NCBI GenBank assembly: GCA_005883255.1 | Contig: VAXS01000115.1 | Span: forward strand, 11,029-27,974 | Length of the DNA: 16,946 bases | Reading direction: 5' to 3' | From: Actinomycetota bacterium | GTDB lineage: Bacteria; Actinomycetota; Thermoleophilia; Solirubrobacterales; Solirubrobacteraceae | Shown: in pieces, positions 1 to 7,971 of the stretch | How the letters are laid out: each line of letters opens with the position of its first letter | Position numbering within the stretch: position 1 is the first letter of the stretch | Program-made: the position numbers and the translations under genes | Notes under the pieces: model-generated | The model's input: the letters and a program-made list of their open reading frames with translations, nothing else | Told to the model about the DNA's origin: nothing | Databases searched by the model: none

Positions 1-839
1 ACGCGTTCATCGCGCCCTGGCTCCGGGGCGCGGCGGCGCTGCTGCACGACGCGCGCTTCGAGCCGGGCGAGCGCCTGGAGCTGCTGGAGCGCGAGGGCGT
101 GAACGTCCTGTGCATGGCGCCCACCGAGTACCGGGTGATCGCCCGGCGCGCGCGGCCGCGGCCGGTGGCGTCGCTGCGGGGACTGGTCGCTGCCGGCGAG
201 GCGCTCGACGCCGAGGTCCTGGGCGCGTTCCACGAGGCCACCGGACTGTGGATCCGGGACGGCTACGGCCAGACCGAGACGGGTCAGCTCACCGGCAACC
301 CGCCGGGCGCGCCGCCCCGGCCGGGGTCGATGGGTCGGTCGCTCCCCGGCGTGGCCCTGCGGGTGGAGGAGGGCGAGCTGGTGCTCTCCGATCCGGCCAC
401 CGACCCCACGTTCTTCCTGCGGTACCTGGGTGGGGACGACCGGGCGCCCGCGGCAGGGCCATGGCGGACCGGCGATCGGGTCCACGCCGACGAGGACGGC
501 TACCTCCACTTCGAGGGGCGCGCGGACGACGTGATCATCTCCGCCGGCTACCGGATCGGCCCGTTCGAGGTGGAGTCGGCGCTGGCCGCGCACCCGGCGG
601 TGGCCGAGGCGGCGGTGGTGGCCGCCCCGGACGCCGAGCGGGGCTCGGTGGTGCGGGCGATCGTGGTGGTCCGCGACGGCTACCGGCCCGGCGCGGCGCT
701 GGCCCGGGAGCTGCAGGAGCACGTCAAGGCCGAGACCGCGCCCTACAAGTACCCCCGGCTCGTCGAGTTCGCGGACGAGCTGCCGAAGACCGCCAGCGGC
801 AAGGTCAAGCGGGCCGAGTTGCGGGCCCGGCGCGGCTGA
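1..839 (+). CDS. Acyl-CoA synthetase (AMP-binding, medium-chain type), C-terminal part, 5' truncated by window edge
   Basis: The reading frame is open from base 3 and ends at TGA 837-839; the N-terminal domain lies outside the window. The product would activate a carboxylic acid with ATP to an acyl-adenylate and pass it to CoA in the cytoplasm. Visible ANL-superfamily motifs, in order, are the YGQTE core (about base 263), the WRTGDR motif (about 463), the hinge and C-terminal motif GRADDVIISAGYRIGPFE (about 517-570), and PKTASGK with the catalytic lysine near the C-terminus (about 783). The MAPTEYR segment (from 114) and the ending LVEFADELPKTASGK resemble the medium-chain/xenobiotic acyl-CoA ligases (ACSM-like) more than acetyl-CoA synthetase. 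The exact substrate cannot be read from this fragment. It is followed by a decayed propeller relic, not by a co-oriented metabolic partner. Confidence 0.9.
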   Translation, partial: AFIAPWLRGAAALLHDARFEPGERLELLEREGVNVLCMAPTEYRVIARRARPRPVASLRGLVAAGEALDAEVLGAFHEATGLWIRDGYGQTETGQLTGNPPGAPPRPGSMGRSLPGVALRVEEGELVLSDPATDPTFFLRYLGGDDRAPAAGPWRTGDRVHADEDGYLHFEGRADDVIISAGYRIGPFEVESALAAHPAVAEAAVVAAPDAERGSVVRAIVVVRDGYRPGAALARELQEHVKAETAPYKYPRLVEFADELPKTASGKVKRAELRARRG

Positions 840-863
840 CCTCGTCACCTGCGCCACGATCCC

Positions 864-1075
864 ATCGGCGCGGTGGGGCCGGGCTCGGACCTCGCGCCCG
901 GGCGGGGCGGCTCGGTGTGGTTTGCCGGCTCGCGCGGACGCATCGGGCGCGCCACCCGGTCCGGGCGGATGACGCTCTTCGCCCGCCCAGGTCAGCCGCG
1001 TGGGCGGCCTCGCGCCCGCGCCCGGCGGCGGCGTGTGGTCCACGGCGCCCGAGGGGGTGGGCCTGCTGAGCGCTA
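864..1075 (+). pseudogene. Frameshifted relic of a virginiamycin-B-lyase-like beta-propeller
   Basis: No intact gene fills the 326 bases between the acyl-CoA synthetase and the propeller gene at 1166, but translation shows recognisable Vgb-type blades. In the frame of base 864 one reads AVGPGSDLAP, then GGSVWFAG, then GRIGRATRSGRMTLFARP, which matches the family pattern GPDGxxWFxxxxxxIGRxxxxGxxTxFxxP. Around 984-1000 the similarity moves to the +1 frame, reading QVSRVGGLAPAPGGGVWSTA and then PEGVGLLS up to about 1075. Downstream the resemblance ends. The nearby intact gene contains the analogous PVGPASDLTVGPDGALYF. I read this as the remains of a duplicated neighbour that lost its ends and took a one-base frameshift. 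A sequencing error in a short real gene is the alternative, but no plausible start or full propeller is present. Confidence 0.65.
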
Positions 1076-1165
1076 TTTCGCGCCTGGACGCCTGTTGGGC
1101 ACGCCTGCGCGGGCCTTCAAGCGCAGCGCGGAGCGCCCCGATCGGTCCCTGGAGGACCAATTCCG
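1076..1165 (+). other. Leader region of the propeller gene
   Basis: This stretch holds no recognisable coding similarity. It ends with a good ribosome-binding site, GGAGGA at 1151-1156, nine bases before the GTG at 1166. No convincing -35/-10 pair is visible. The Shine-Dalgarno lies partly inside a small inverted repeat, listed separately. Confidence 0.5.
1144..1158 (+). promoter_or_regulatory. Inverted repeat overlapping the ribosome-binding site of the propeller gene
   Basis: GGTCC (1144-1148) and GGACC (1154-1158) are perfect 5-base arms around CTGGA. The Shine-Dalgarno GGAGGA (1151-1156) lies in the loop and the 3' arm. A hairpin here could reduce translation initiation, but five pairs is short and this may be chance in GC-rich DNA. 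Confidence 0.3.
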
Positions 1166-2437
1166 GTGTTCCGTGCGCTCACAGGTCTGCTCGCCGTCGC
1201 GGCCGCGACGCTGTTCCTGGCCGCCGGGGCCGGCGCGATCACCTGCGACCCGGGCCGCTGCGCCACCTTCTCGACCCCGGGCGCCACCGGCCCGGTGGTG
1301 GCCGGACCCGACGGGGCCCTGTGGTTCCTGGGCGACGGCTTCGTGGGCCGGATGGATCTGGCCGGGAACGTCACTCGCTTTCCCGCGCCGGTGGGTCCGG
1401 CCTCCGACCTGACCGTGGGGCCGGACGGGGCGCTCTACTTCACCGCCCAGGGCGTGGTGGGCCGGATGGGCACCGACGGCCAGTACACGGTTGCGCGCAG
1501 CGGCATCAACGGCGGCGCGATCGCCGCGTCGCCCGACGGCACCCTCTGGCTGGGCGGCCCCAACACACTGCTGCGCCTGCGCGACAGCGACGTGGTGGCG
1601 CGGGCCACCGGCGGCGTGAGCAACCTCAGCGTGGCCCAGGCCGGCGCCGCCCGGGCGGTCCCCGGTCCGACCATGATGGTGCGCGGACCCGACGGCAACA
1701 TCTGGTTCCCCGAGGCCGGACGGGCCGCGATCGGGCGGCTGGCGGCGGACGGGACCGTGACCGACTTCCCGCTGCCCCCCGAGTTCGGCGCGCAGATCGG
1801 CGGCATCACGGCCGGACCCGACGGGGGAATCTGGTTCACGGCGCCGAACGGTTTCCGGGTGGGACGCCTGAGCAGCAAGGGCGAGTTCACCGCCTACCGC
1901 ACCAGCTGGAACCCGTACGCGATCACCGCCGGACCCAGCCACGCGATCTGGTTCGCGATGACCGACCGGGGCCGCTGGACGATCGTCCGCATGGTTCCGG
2001 CCGGCTATATGTCCTACTGGCAGGTGCCCGGGCCGGTGCGGGGGATGGGCGTGGGCCCCGACGGCGCCGTGTACCTCACCAAGGACGGCTCGCTCGAGCG
2101 GATCCTGCCCTTCCTGGGCGCCTACCCGGTGCGAGGCCGCTCGCTGCCGATGGCGCCCCGAAGCCACGCCGTGACCATGCGCTTCTCCTGCTCCCAGTAC
2201 GACCTCGTCTACTGCGCCGGGAGCGTGGTCGTGCGCTACGGGTCGCGCGTCGTGGGCACCGTTCCCTTCTCCCAGCGGGTCAACGACGCGCCCTCCACCC
2301 GGATGGTCCTCAACCGCTACGGGCAGGGGCTGGTGCGGCGGATGGGGCGCGTCCCGGTGGTGGCCACCCTCACGCAGCACGACGCGGGCGGGGCCACCCG
2401 CCAGACCAGCTTCGGCTACGTCCTGCGGCGCCGGTGA
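1166..2437 (+). CDS. Secreted seven-bladed Vgb-like beta-propeller protein
   Basis: The 423-residue product starts at GTG 1166, chosen because GGAGGA sits nine bases upstream and a signal peptide follows at once (hydrophobic stretch to about residue 24, ending AGAGA). Residues about 40-325 contain seven propeller repeats, recognised by GPDGALWF, GPDGALYF, SPDGTLWL, GPDGNIWF, GPDGGIWF, GPSHAIWF and GPDGAVYL; this equals the blade number of virginiamycin B lyase. The last 100 or so residues form a separate beta-rich tail with two cysteines (RFSCSQYDLVYC) of a kind common at the end of secreted actinobacterial proteins. The histidine-bearing loop usual in true Vgb (P-x-H before the sixth blade) reads NPYAIT here, so lyase activity is doubtful. 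An extracellular binding or structural role is more likely. The stop codon overlaps the start of the following NHL gene. Confidence 0.85.
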   Translation: MFRALTGLLAVAAATLFLAAGAGAITCDPGRCATFSTPGATGPVVAGPDGALWFLGDGFVGRMDLAGNVTRFPAPVGPASDLTVGPDGALYFTAQGVVGRMGTDGQYTVARSGINGGAIAASPDGTLWLGGPNTLLRLRDSDVVARATGGVSNLSVAQAGAARAVPGPTMMVRGPDGNIWFPEAGRAAIGRLAADGTVTDFPLPPEFGAQIGGITAGPDGGIWFTAPNGFRVGRLSSKGEFTAYRTSWNPYAITAGPSHAIWFAMTDRGRWTIVRMVPAGYMSYWQVPGPVRGMGVGPDGAVYLTKDGSLERILPFLGAYPVRGRSLPMAPRSHAVTMRFSCSQYDLVYCAGSVVVRYGSRVVGTVPFSQRVNDAPSTRMVLNRYGQGLVRRMGRVPVVATLTQHDAGGATRQTSFGYVLRRR

Positions 2438-3420
2438 CCAGGCGCCGACTCACCCTCGCCGCCCTGGGCGGGCTGCTCGCGCTCCTGGTCGCGGCCGTGC
2501 CGGCGCTGGCCGCCTACCACTACGAGGGGAGCTTCGGGCAGCCCGGTGGCGGGCGCGGCGGGTTCGGGCCCCCGCGGGCGGACTACCGGCTCTACCGCCT
2601 GAAGAGCTCGCCCGGAGCAGTGGCCTTCGACGGGCGGGGCAACGTGTGGGTGGCCGACTCGCTGAACGGCCGGGTGGAGCGCTTCACCCCGTCTGGCCGG
2701 TTCCTGGGCGCGCTCGGCCGCCGGGGGATCGAGCCCGGGCTGTGGCTGGATCCGGAGGGCCTGGTGGTGCACGCGGGCCACCTGTACGTGGCGATGAACG
2801 GGAACGACCGGGTCGACGTCTTCACGCTGGGCGGCCGCTGGACCTCGATGTTCCTGGTGCACTCCAACGTGCGCAAGACGTTCGCGATGACCCGCGGCGC
2901 CGGCCTCGGCCAGCTGCACAACCCCTACCAGCTGGCGCGCTCGCGCAGCGGCGCCTTCTACGTGGCCGACCTCAACAACGGCCGGGTCAACCGCTACGAC
3001 TCCCGCGGGCACGCCCGGGGCCAGCTCGGCTCGTTCGGGACGGGCACCGGCCAGTTCCTGTCGCCCTATGGCGTGGCGGTGGACGGCGCCGGCAACGTGT
3101 ACGTGTCCGACCGCGACCTGAACAAGGTCTCGAAGTTCTCGGCGTCCGGCCAGCTGCTGACCGAGTGGGGGGAGACCGGGGTCGGGCCCGGCGACTTCCG
3201 CAGCCCCGGCGGGGTGGCGGTCGACCGCTCGGGGAACGTCTACGTCGCCGACCTGGCGAACCTGCGCGTGCAGAAGTTCGCTCCCGACGGCACCTTCCTC
3301 GACTCCTTCGGCGCGGGGATCCTCAAGAACCCCAACTACGTCGCGGTCGCGCGCGACTGCACGGTCTACGTCTCGGACTACCGCCGGGTGTCGCGTTTCG
3401 CGCCCAGCGGGGGCTGCTAG
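2434..3420 (+). CDS. Secreted NHL-repeat beta-propeller protein
   Basis: The 328-residue product is translated from GTG 2434, which overlaps the preceding TGA in the sequence GTGA. There is no Shine-Dalgarno, so translation is probably coupled to the upstream propeller gene. Residues 1-27 form a signal peptide (MTRRR, a hydrophobic core of about 18 residues, cleavage after ALA). The rest consists of NHL repeats with the signature GVAVDxxGNVYVxDxxxxRVxxF; clear copies read AVAFDGRGNVWVADSLNGRV, YGVAVDGAGNVYVSD and GGVAVDRSGNVYVADLANLR. About six repeats are present, as in a six-bladed NHL propeller. The frame could be extended far upstream without a stop, but that extension overlaps the coding region of the Vgb-like gene and lacks repeats, so it is discarded. 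Function is unknown; extracellular protein-protein or ligand binding is the family expectation. Confidence 0.85.
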   Translation: MTRRRLTLAALGGLLALLVAAVPALAAYHYEGSFGQPGGGRGGFGPPRADYRLYRLKSSPGAVAFDGRGNVWVADSLNGRVERFTPSGRFLGALGRRGIEPGLWLDPEGLVVHAGHLYVAMNGNDRVDVFTLGGRWTSMFLVHSNVRKTFAMTRGAGLGQLHNPYQLARSRSGAFYVADLNNGRVNRYDSRGHARGQLGSFGTGTGQFLSPYGVAVDGAGNVYVSDRDLNKVSKFSASGQLLTEWGETGVGPGDFRSPGGVAVDRSGNVYVADLANLRVQKFAPDGTFLDSFGAGILKNPNYVAVARDCTVYVSDYRRVSRFAPSGGC

Positions 3421-3432
3421 TAGTAGTAGTAG
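3418..3432 (+). repeat. Five tandem in-frame TAG stop codons
   Basis: The NHL gene ends with TAG at 3418, followed in frame by TAG at 3421, 3424, 3427 and 3430. The next three bases (3433-3435) are the stop codon of the opposing lipoprotein gene. The trinucleotide repeat therefore forms the whole 12-base spacer between two convergent genes. It looks like slippage expansion of a stop codon. Confidence 0.9.
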
Positions 3433-4293
3433 TCAGACGCTGCTCTGGCCCAGGACACCGCAGACCTCGAAGCCCAGCCGCTGGGCGGCGGGGGCCTCTT
3501 GGGTGGTGGCGATCAGCCCGTCGCGCTGGCTGAGCGCCACGAGCTTGCCCCTGTCGCGGGCCCGGGCGGCGGCCACTCGCTGCGCGCCGACGTCGACCCG
3601 AGCGGCGAACGCGGACGCGAACCGGCCGTAGGTGCGGGGCAGCCTGCTGCTCGACGCCTCGGCCCGGACCGTGGCCAGCGCCCGCCGCTCCGCCGCCAGC
3701 GCCGCCGGGCCGCTGCGGGCGATCGCGGCGGCGTCCATGGGACCGGCGGGCTGCGGCCGTACCGACCGCGACACCCGGTTGGCCGCCGTGCACGCCTGGT
3801 CCACCTGGCGAACCAGGCCCGGGTCGGCGGGCGCCCGGATCGCGCCGCCGCACACCCGAAAGCCCAGTTGGCCGCCCACCTTGGCCCGCCGGGCCTGGAG
3901 GCCCGCGACCTGGGCGTCGAGCTGGTCGAAGCGCCTCACGTCGCCGGCCCGGGCCCCCAGCGCCTCCGCCCGGTAGCCCGCGACGATCCGCGTCGTGAGC
4001 GTCCGGTAGGCCGCCCACCTGGCGTCCAGCTGGCGCGGCGGGTCGAGCTTGTCCAGGCGCTTGGCCAGTCGCTTTCGGAGGGAGACCTCCGTGCGGGCGT
4101 TGAGCGCCGCCTGCGCCGCGCTGCGCGCCGGAGCCGCGGCCGGGACCTTGTCTGCCTCGCGGCACAGGGCGTCGGCCTGCTTGACGAAGTCGGGATGGCT
4201 CAGCCGGCCGCCGCCGCACGCGGCCAGCCCCAGCGCCGCGAGCGCCACCAGCCCGATCGCGCCCGCGACCGAAGCTCCCGTCCGCGCCGACAT
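3433..4293 (-). CDS. Lipoprotein with tandemly duplicated Cys-pair helical domain
   Basis: The 286-residue product has a signal peptide ending in the lipobox LAAC, so Cys26 would be lipidated and the protein anchored outside the membrane. I do not recognise a named family. Two halves look alike: residues 34-149 begin PDFVKQADALCREA and end LGFRVCGG, and residues 157-279 begin PGLVRQVDQACTAANR and end LGFEVCGV. Each half holds one cysteine near the start (44; 168) and one at the end (148; 278), separated by Ala/Arg-rich predicted helices. This suggests two copies of one domain, each with a possible disulfide. The gene follows ilvA on the same strand after 38 bases and has no strong Shine-Dalgarno, so its link to the ridA-ilvA unit may be only transcriptional. 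Confidence 0.8.
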   Translation of the reverse strand: MSARTGASVAGAIGLVALAALGLAACGGGRLSHPDFVKQADALCREADKVPAAAPARSAAQAALNARTEVSLRKRLAKRLDKLDPPRQLDARWAAYRTLTTRIVAGYRAEALGARAGDVRRFDQLDAQVAGLQARRAKVGGQLGFRVCGGAIRAPADPGLVRQVDQACTAANRVSRSVRPQPAGPMDAAAIARSGPAALAAERRALATVRAEASSSRLPRTYGRFASAFAARVDVGAQRVAAARARDRGKLVALSQRDGLIATTQEAPAAQRLGFEVCGVLGQSSV

Positions 4294-4331
4294 GGCGGCG
4301 GATCATGCCCGATCGGGCGGCGCCGCGGCGC

Positions 4332-5558
4332 TCAGCGCACCACCTGGGTCGCGTACCCGCCGTCCTCCAGCGCCCGGGCGATCGCCGCGGCGTGCTCGCG
4401 TCCCCGGGTCTCGAGCACCAGCTCGACCGCGGTCTCGCGCACGTGGAGATCGACGCCCTCGCGGACGTGCGAGACGTCGACCAGGTTGGCGCCGGTCTCG
4501 GCCACCCGGGCCAGCAGCGCGGCCAGGCCGCCCGGGCGGTCCGAGATCCGGGTGAGCAGTACCAGGCGCCGGCCGGACTCCGTCTCGTGGCGCCGGGCCA
4601 CCGCGGCCAGCAGCCCGGGGTCGACGTTGCCGCCGGACAGGATCGCCACGGTGGTGCCCCGGGGCGCGGGCGCCACCTGGCCGCCGGTCAGCGCCGCCAC
4701 GCCCACCGCGCCCGCCCCCTCCACCACCAGCTTCGCCCGCTCCAGCAGGAGGACCATCGCCTCGGCGATGTCGTCCTCGGGCACGGCGACGGCGTCGTCG
4801 AGCCAGCGCTCGAGCAGCGGCAGCGTGAGGTCGCCGGGTCGCTTGACCGCGATGCCGTCGGCGATGGTCAGCGCCGAACGGGCGATGGCCGGCGCATCGG
4901 CTCGGAGGGACTCGACCACGGGGGCGCAGGCCTGCGCCTGCACGCCCACCACCTCGACGTCCGGTCGCTGCGACTTGATCGCGATCGCCACCCCGGCCGC
5001 CAGCCCGCCCCCGCCCACCGGGATCACCACCTTGGCCAGCTCCTCGACGTCCTCGACCAGCTCGAGCCCCAGCGTGCCCTGGCCGGCCACCACGTCGGGA
5101 TCGTCGAACGGGTGGACGAACGCCATCCCCCGCGCCTCCGCGTGCTCCCGTGCCGCCCGGACCGCCTCGTCCACGCTCCCGGGCACCACATGCACGCGCG
5201 CGTCGAGGCTCAGGGCGGAGTCGGTCTTGGCGATGGAGGCGTCGGCGGGCATGAACACCTCGCAGGGCACGCCGGCCGCCCGGGCGGCGTAGGCCACGGC
5301 CTGCGCGTGGTTGCCCGCGCTCCCGGCCACCACGCCCGCGCGGCAGCCGTCCCCCAGGGCCGCGATCTTGGCGGCGGCGCCGCGGGGCTTGAACGAGCCG
5401 GTGCGCTGCAGGTTCTCGGCCTTCAGCGCCACCTCCGGCGCCCCGCAGCGCTCGGCGATGGTCCGCGAGGACAGGATCGGGGTGCGGCGGATCAGGCCGG
5501 CGCCCGCCGCCCGCGCCTGGAGGATGCGCTCCAGGCCGATCGCCCCGTCCCCGGACAT
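4332..5558 (-). CDS. ilvA: Threonine dehydratase (threonine ammonia-lyase) with C-terminal ACT domain
   Basis: This 408-residue PLP enzyme deaminates L-threonine to 2-oxobutanoate, the first committed step toward isoleucine. The PLP lysine is Lys57 in QRTGSFKPRGA, and the substrate loop SAGNH follows at about residues 80-84. The glycine loop binding the PLP phosphate is VGGGG at 181-185. From about residue 328 a single ACT regulatory domain begins (LVLLTRISDRPGGLAALLA). The length fits the roughly 400-residue actinobacterial form with one ACT domain rather than the two-ACT E. coli IlvA. The ATG at 5558 is four bases after the ridA stop, so the two genes form an operon with RidA made first. 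Whether the role is biosynthetic or catabolic cannot be decided from sequence. Confidence 0.92.
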   Translation of the reverse strand: MSGDGAIGLERILQARAAGAGLIRRTPILSSRTIAERCGAPEVALKAENLQRTGSFKPRGAAAKIAALGDGCRAGVVAGSAGNHAQAVAYAARAAGVPCEVFMPADASIAKTDSALSLDARVHVVPGSVDEAVRAAREHAEARGMAFVHPFDDPDVVAGQGTLGLELVEDVEELAKVVIPVGGGGLAAGVAIAIKSQRPDVEVVGVQAQACAPVVESLRADAPAIARSALTIADGIAVKRPGDLTLPLLERWLDDAVAVPEDDIAEAMVLLLERAKLVVEGAGAVGVAALTGGQVAPAPRGTTVAILSGGNVDPGLLAAVARRHETESGRRLVLLTRISDRPGGLAALLARVAETGANLVDVSHVREGVDLHVRETAVELVLETRGREHAAAIARALEDGGYATQVVR

Positions 5559-5562
5559 CGCC

Positions 5563-5955
5563 TCAGTCCGTCATGGCCACGATCGCGTCGATCTCGACCT
5601 TGGCCCCCCGGGGCAGCCGCGCCACGCCCACGGTCACGCGCGCCGGCGGGTCGCCGGCGAAGAAGGACTCGTAGGCGTCGTTGACCTCGCCGAAGGCGTC
5701 CATGTCGGTGACGTAGACCGTGAGCCGGACGGCCTCGGCCAGGTCGGTGCCGGCGGCGGCGCAGACGATGGAGAGGTTCTCCAGGCAGCGCCGGGCCTGG
5801 TCGCCCGGGCGGTCGCCGACCAGCTCGCCGCTGTCGGGGTCGACCGGGATCTGGCCCGAGCAGAACAGCAGGCCGCGGGAGCGAACCGCGTGCGAGTACG
5901 GGCCGACCGCGGCCGGTGCGCCCAGGGCGGTGACGACCTCGCGATGGTGGGACAT
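5563..5955 (-). CDS. ridA: RidA family enamine/imine deaminase
   Basis: The 130-residue product has the normal RidA length. It hydrolyses the reactive enamine/imine products (2-aminoacrylate, 2-aminocrotonate) released by PLP dehydratases. Visible family features are GPYSHAV near residue 18, [10 protein letters not shown] at 31-40, and the C-terminal signature [20 protein letters not shown]. Arg106 and Glu121 lie at the positions of the E. coli catalytic Arg105 and Glu120. The ATG at 5955 is preceded by a complete Shine-Dalgarno (AAGGAGGT, 5967-5974 on the plus strand). It sits directly upstream of ilvA, which makes exactly its substrates, so the function follows well from both sequence and context. 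Confidence 0.95.
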   Translation of the reverse strand: MSHHREVVTALGAPAAVGPYSHAVRSRGLLFCSGQIPVDPDSGELVGDRPGDQARRCLENLSIVCAAAGTDLAEAVRLTVYVTDMDAFGEVNDAYESFFAGDPPARVTVGVARLPRGAKVEIDAIVAMTD

Positions 5956-5966
5956 GCCTGCGGAGT

Positions 5967-5974
5967 ACCTCCTT
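5967..5974 (-). promoter_or_regulatory. Full Shine-Dalgarno of ridA
   Basis: On the minus strand the sequence reads AAGGAGGT, a full match to the 16S rRNA tail, 11 bases before the ATG at 5955. It is the strongest ribosome-binding site in the window and contrasts with the divergent gene at 5997, which has none. Confidence 0.8.
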
Positions 5975-5982
5975 CTCGTGGG

Positions 5983-5988
5983 TAGCCT
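5983..5988 (+). promoter_or_regulatory. Predicted -10 box of a leaderless transcript (DUF255 gene)
   Basis: TAGCCT lies eight bases before the ATG at 5997 and no Shine-Dalgarno is present. A transcript starting about seven bases downstream of this hexamer would begin at or next to the start codon. No good -35 is visible. This is inference from spacing and from repetition of the pattern at other genes here. Confidence 0.4.
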
Positions 5989-5996
5989 CTCACGAC

Positions 5997-7967
<1,971 letters not shown>

Positions 7968-7971
7968 CTGA

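Noticed and set aside
1000..2433. Upstream open extension of the NHL-repeat frame
   Set aside because: It runs out of frame through the Vgb-like gene, which has a signal peptide, a ribosome-binding site and seven clear repeats. The extension shows only Arg/Gly/Pro-rich composition typical of shadow frames.
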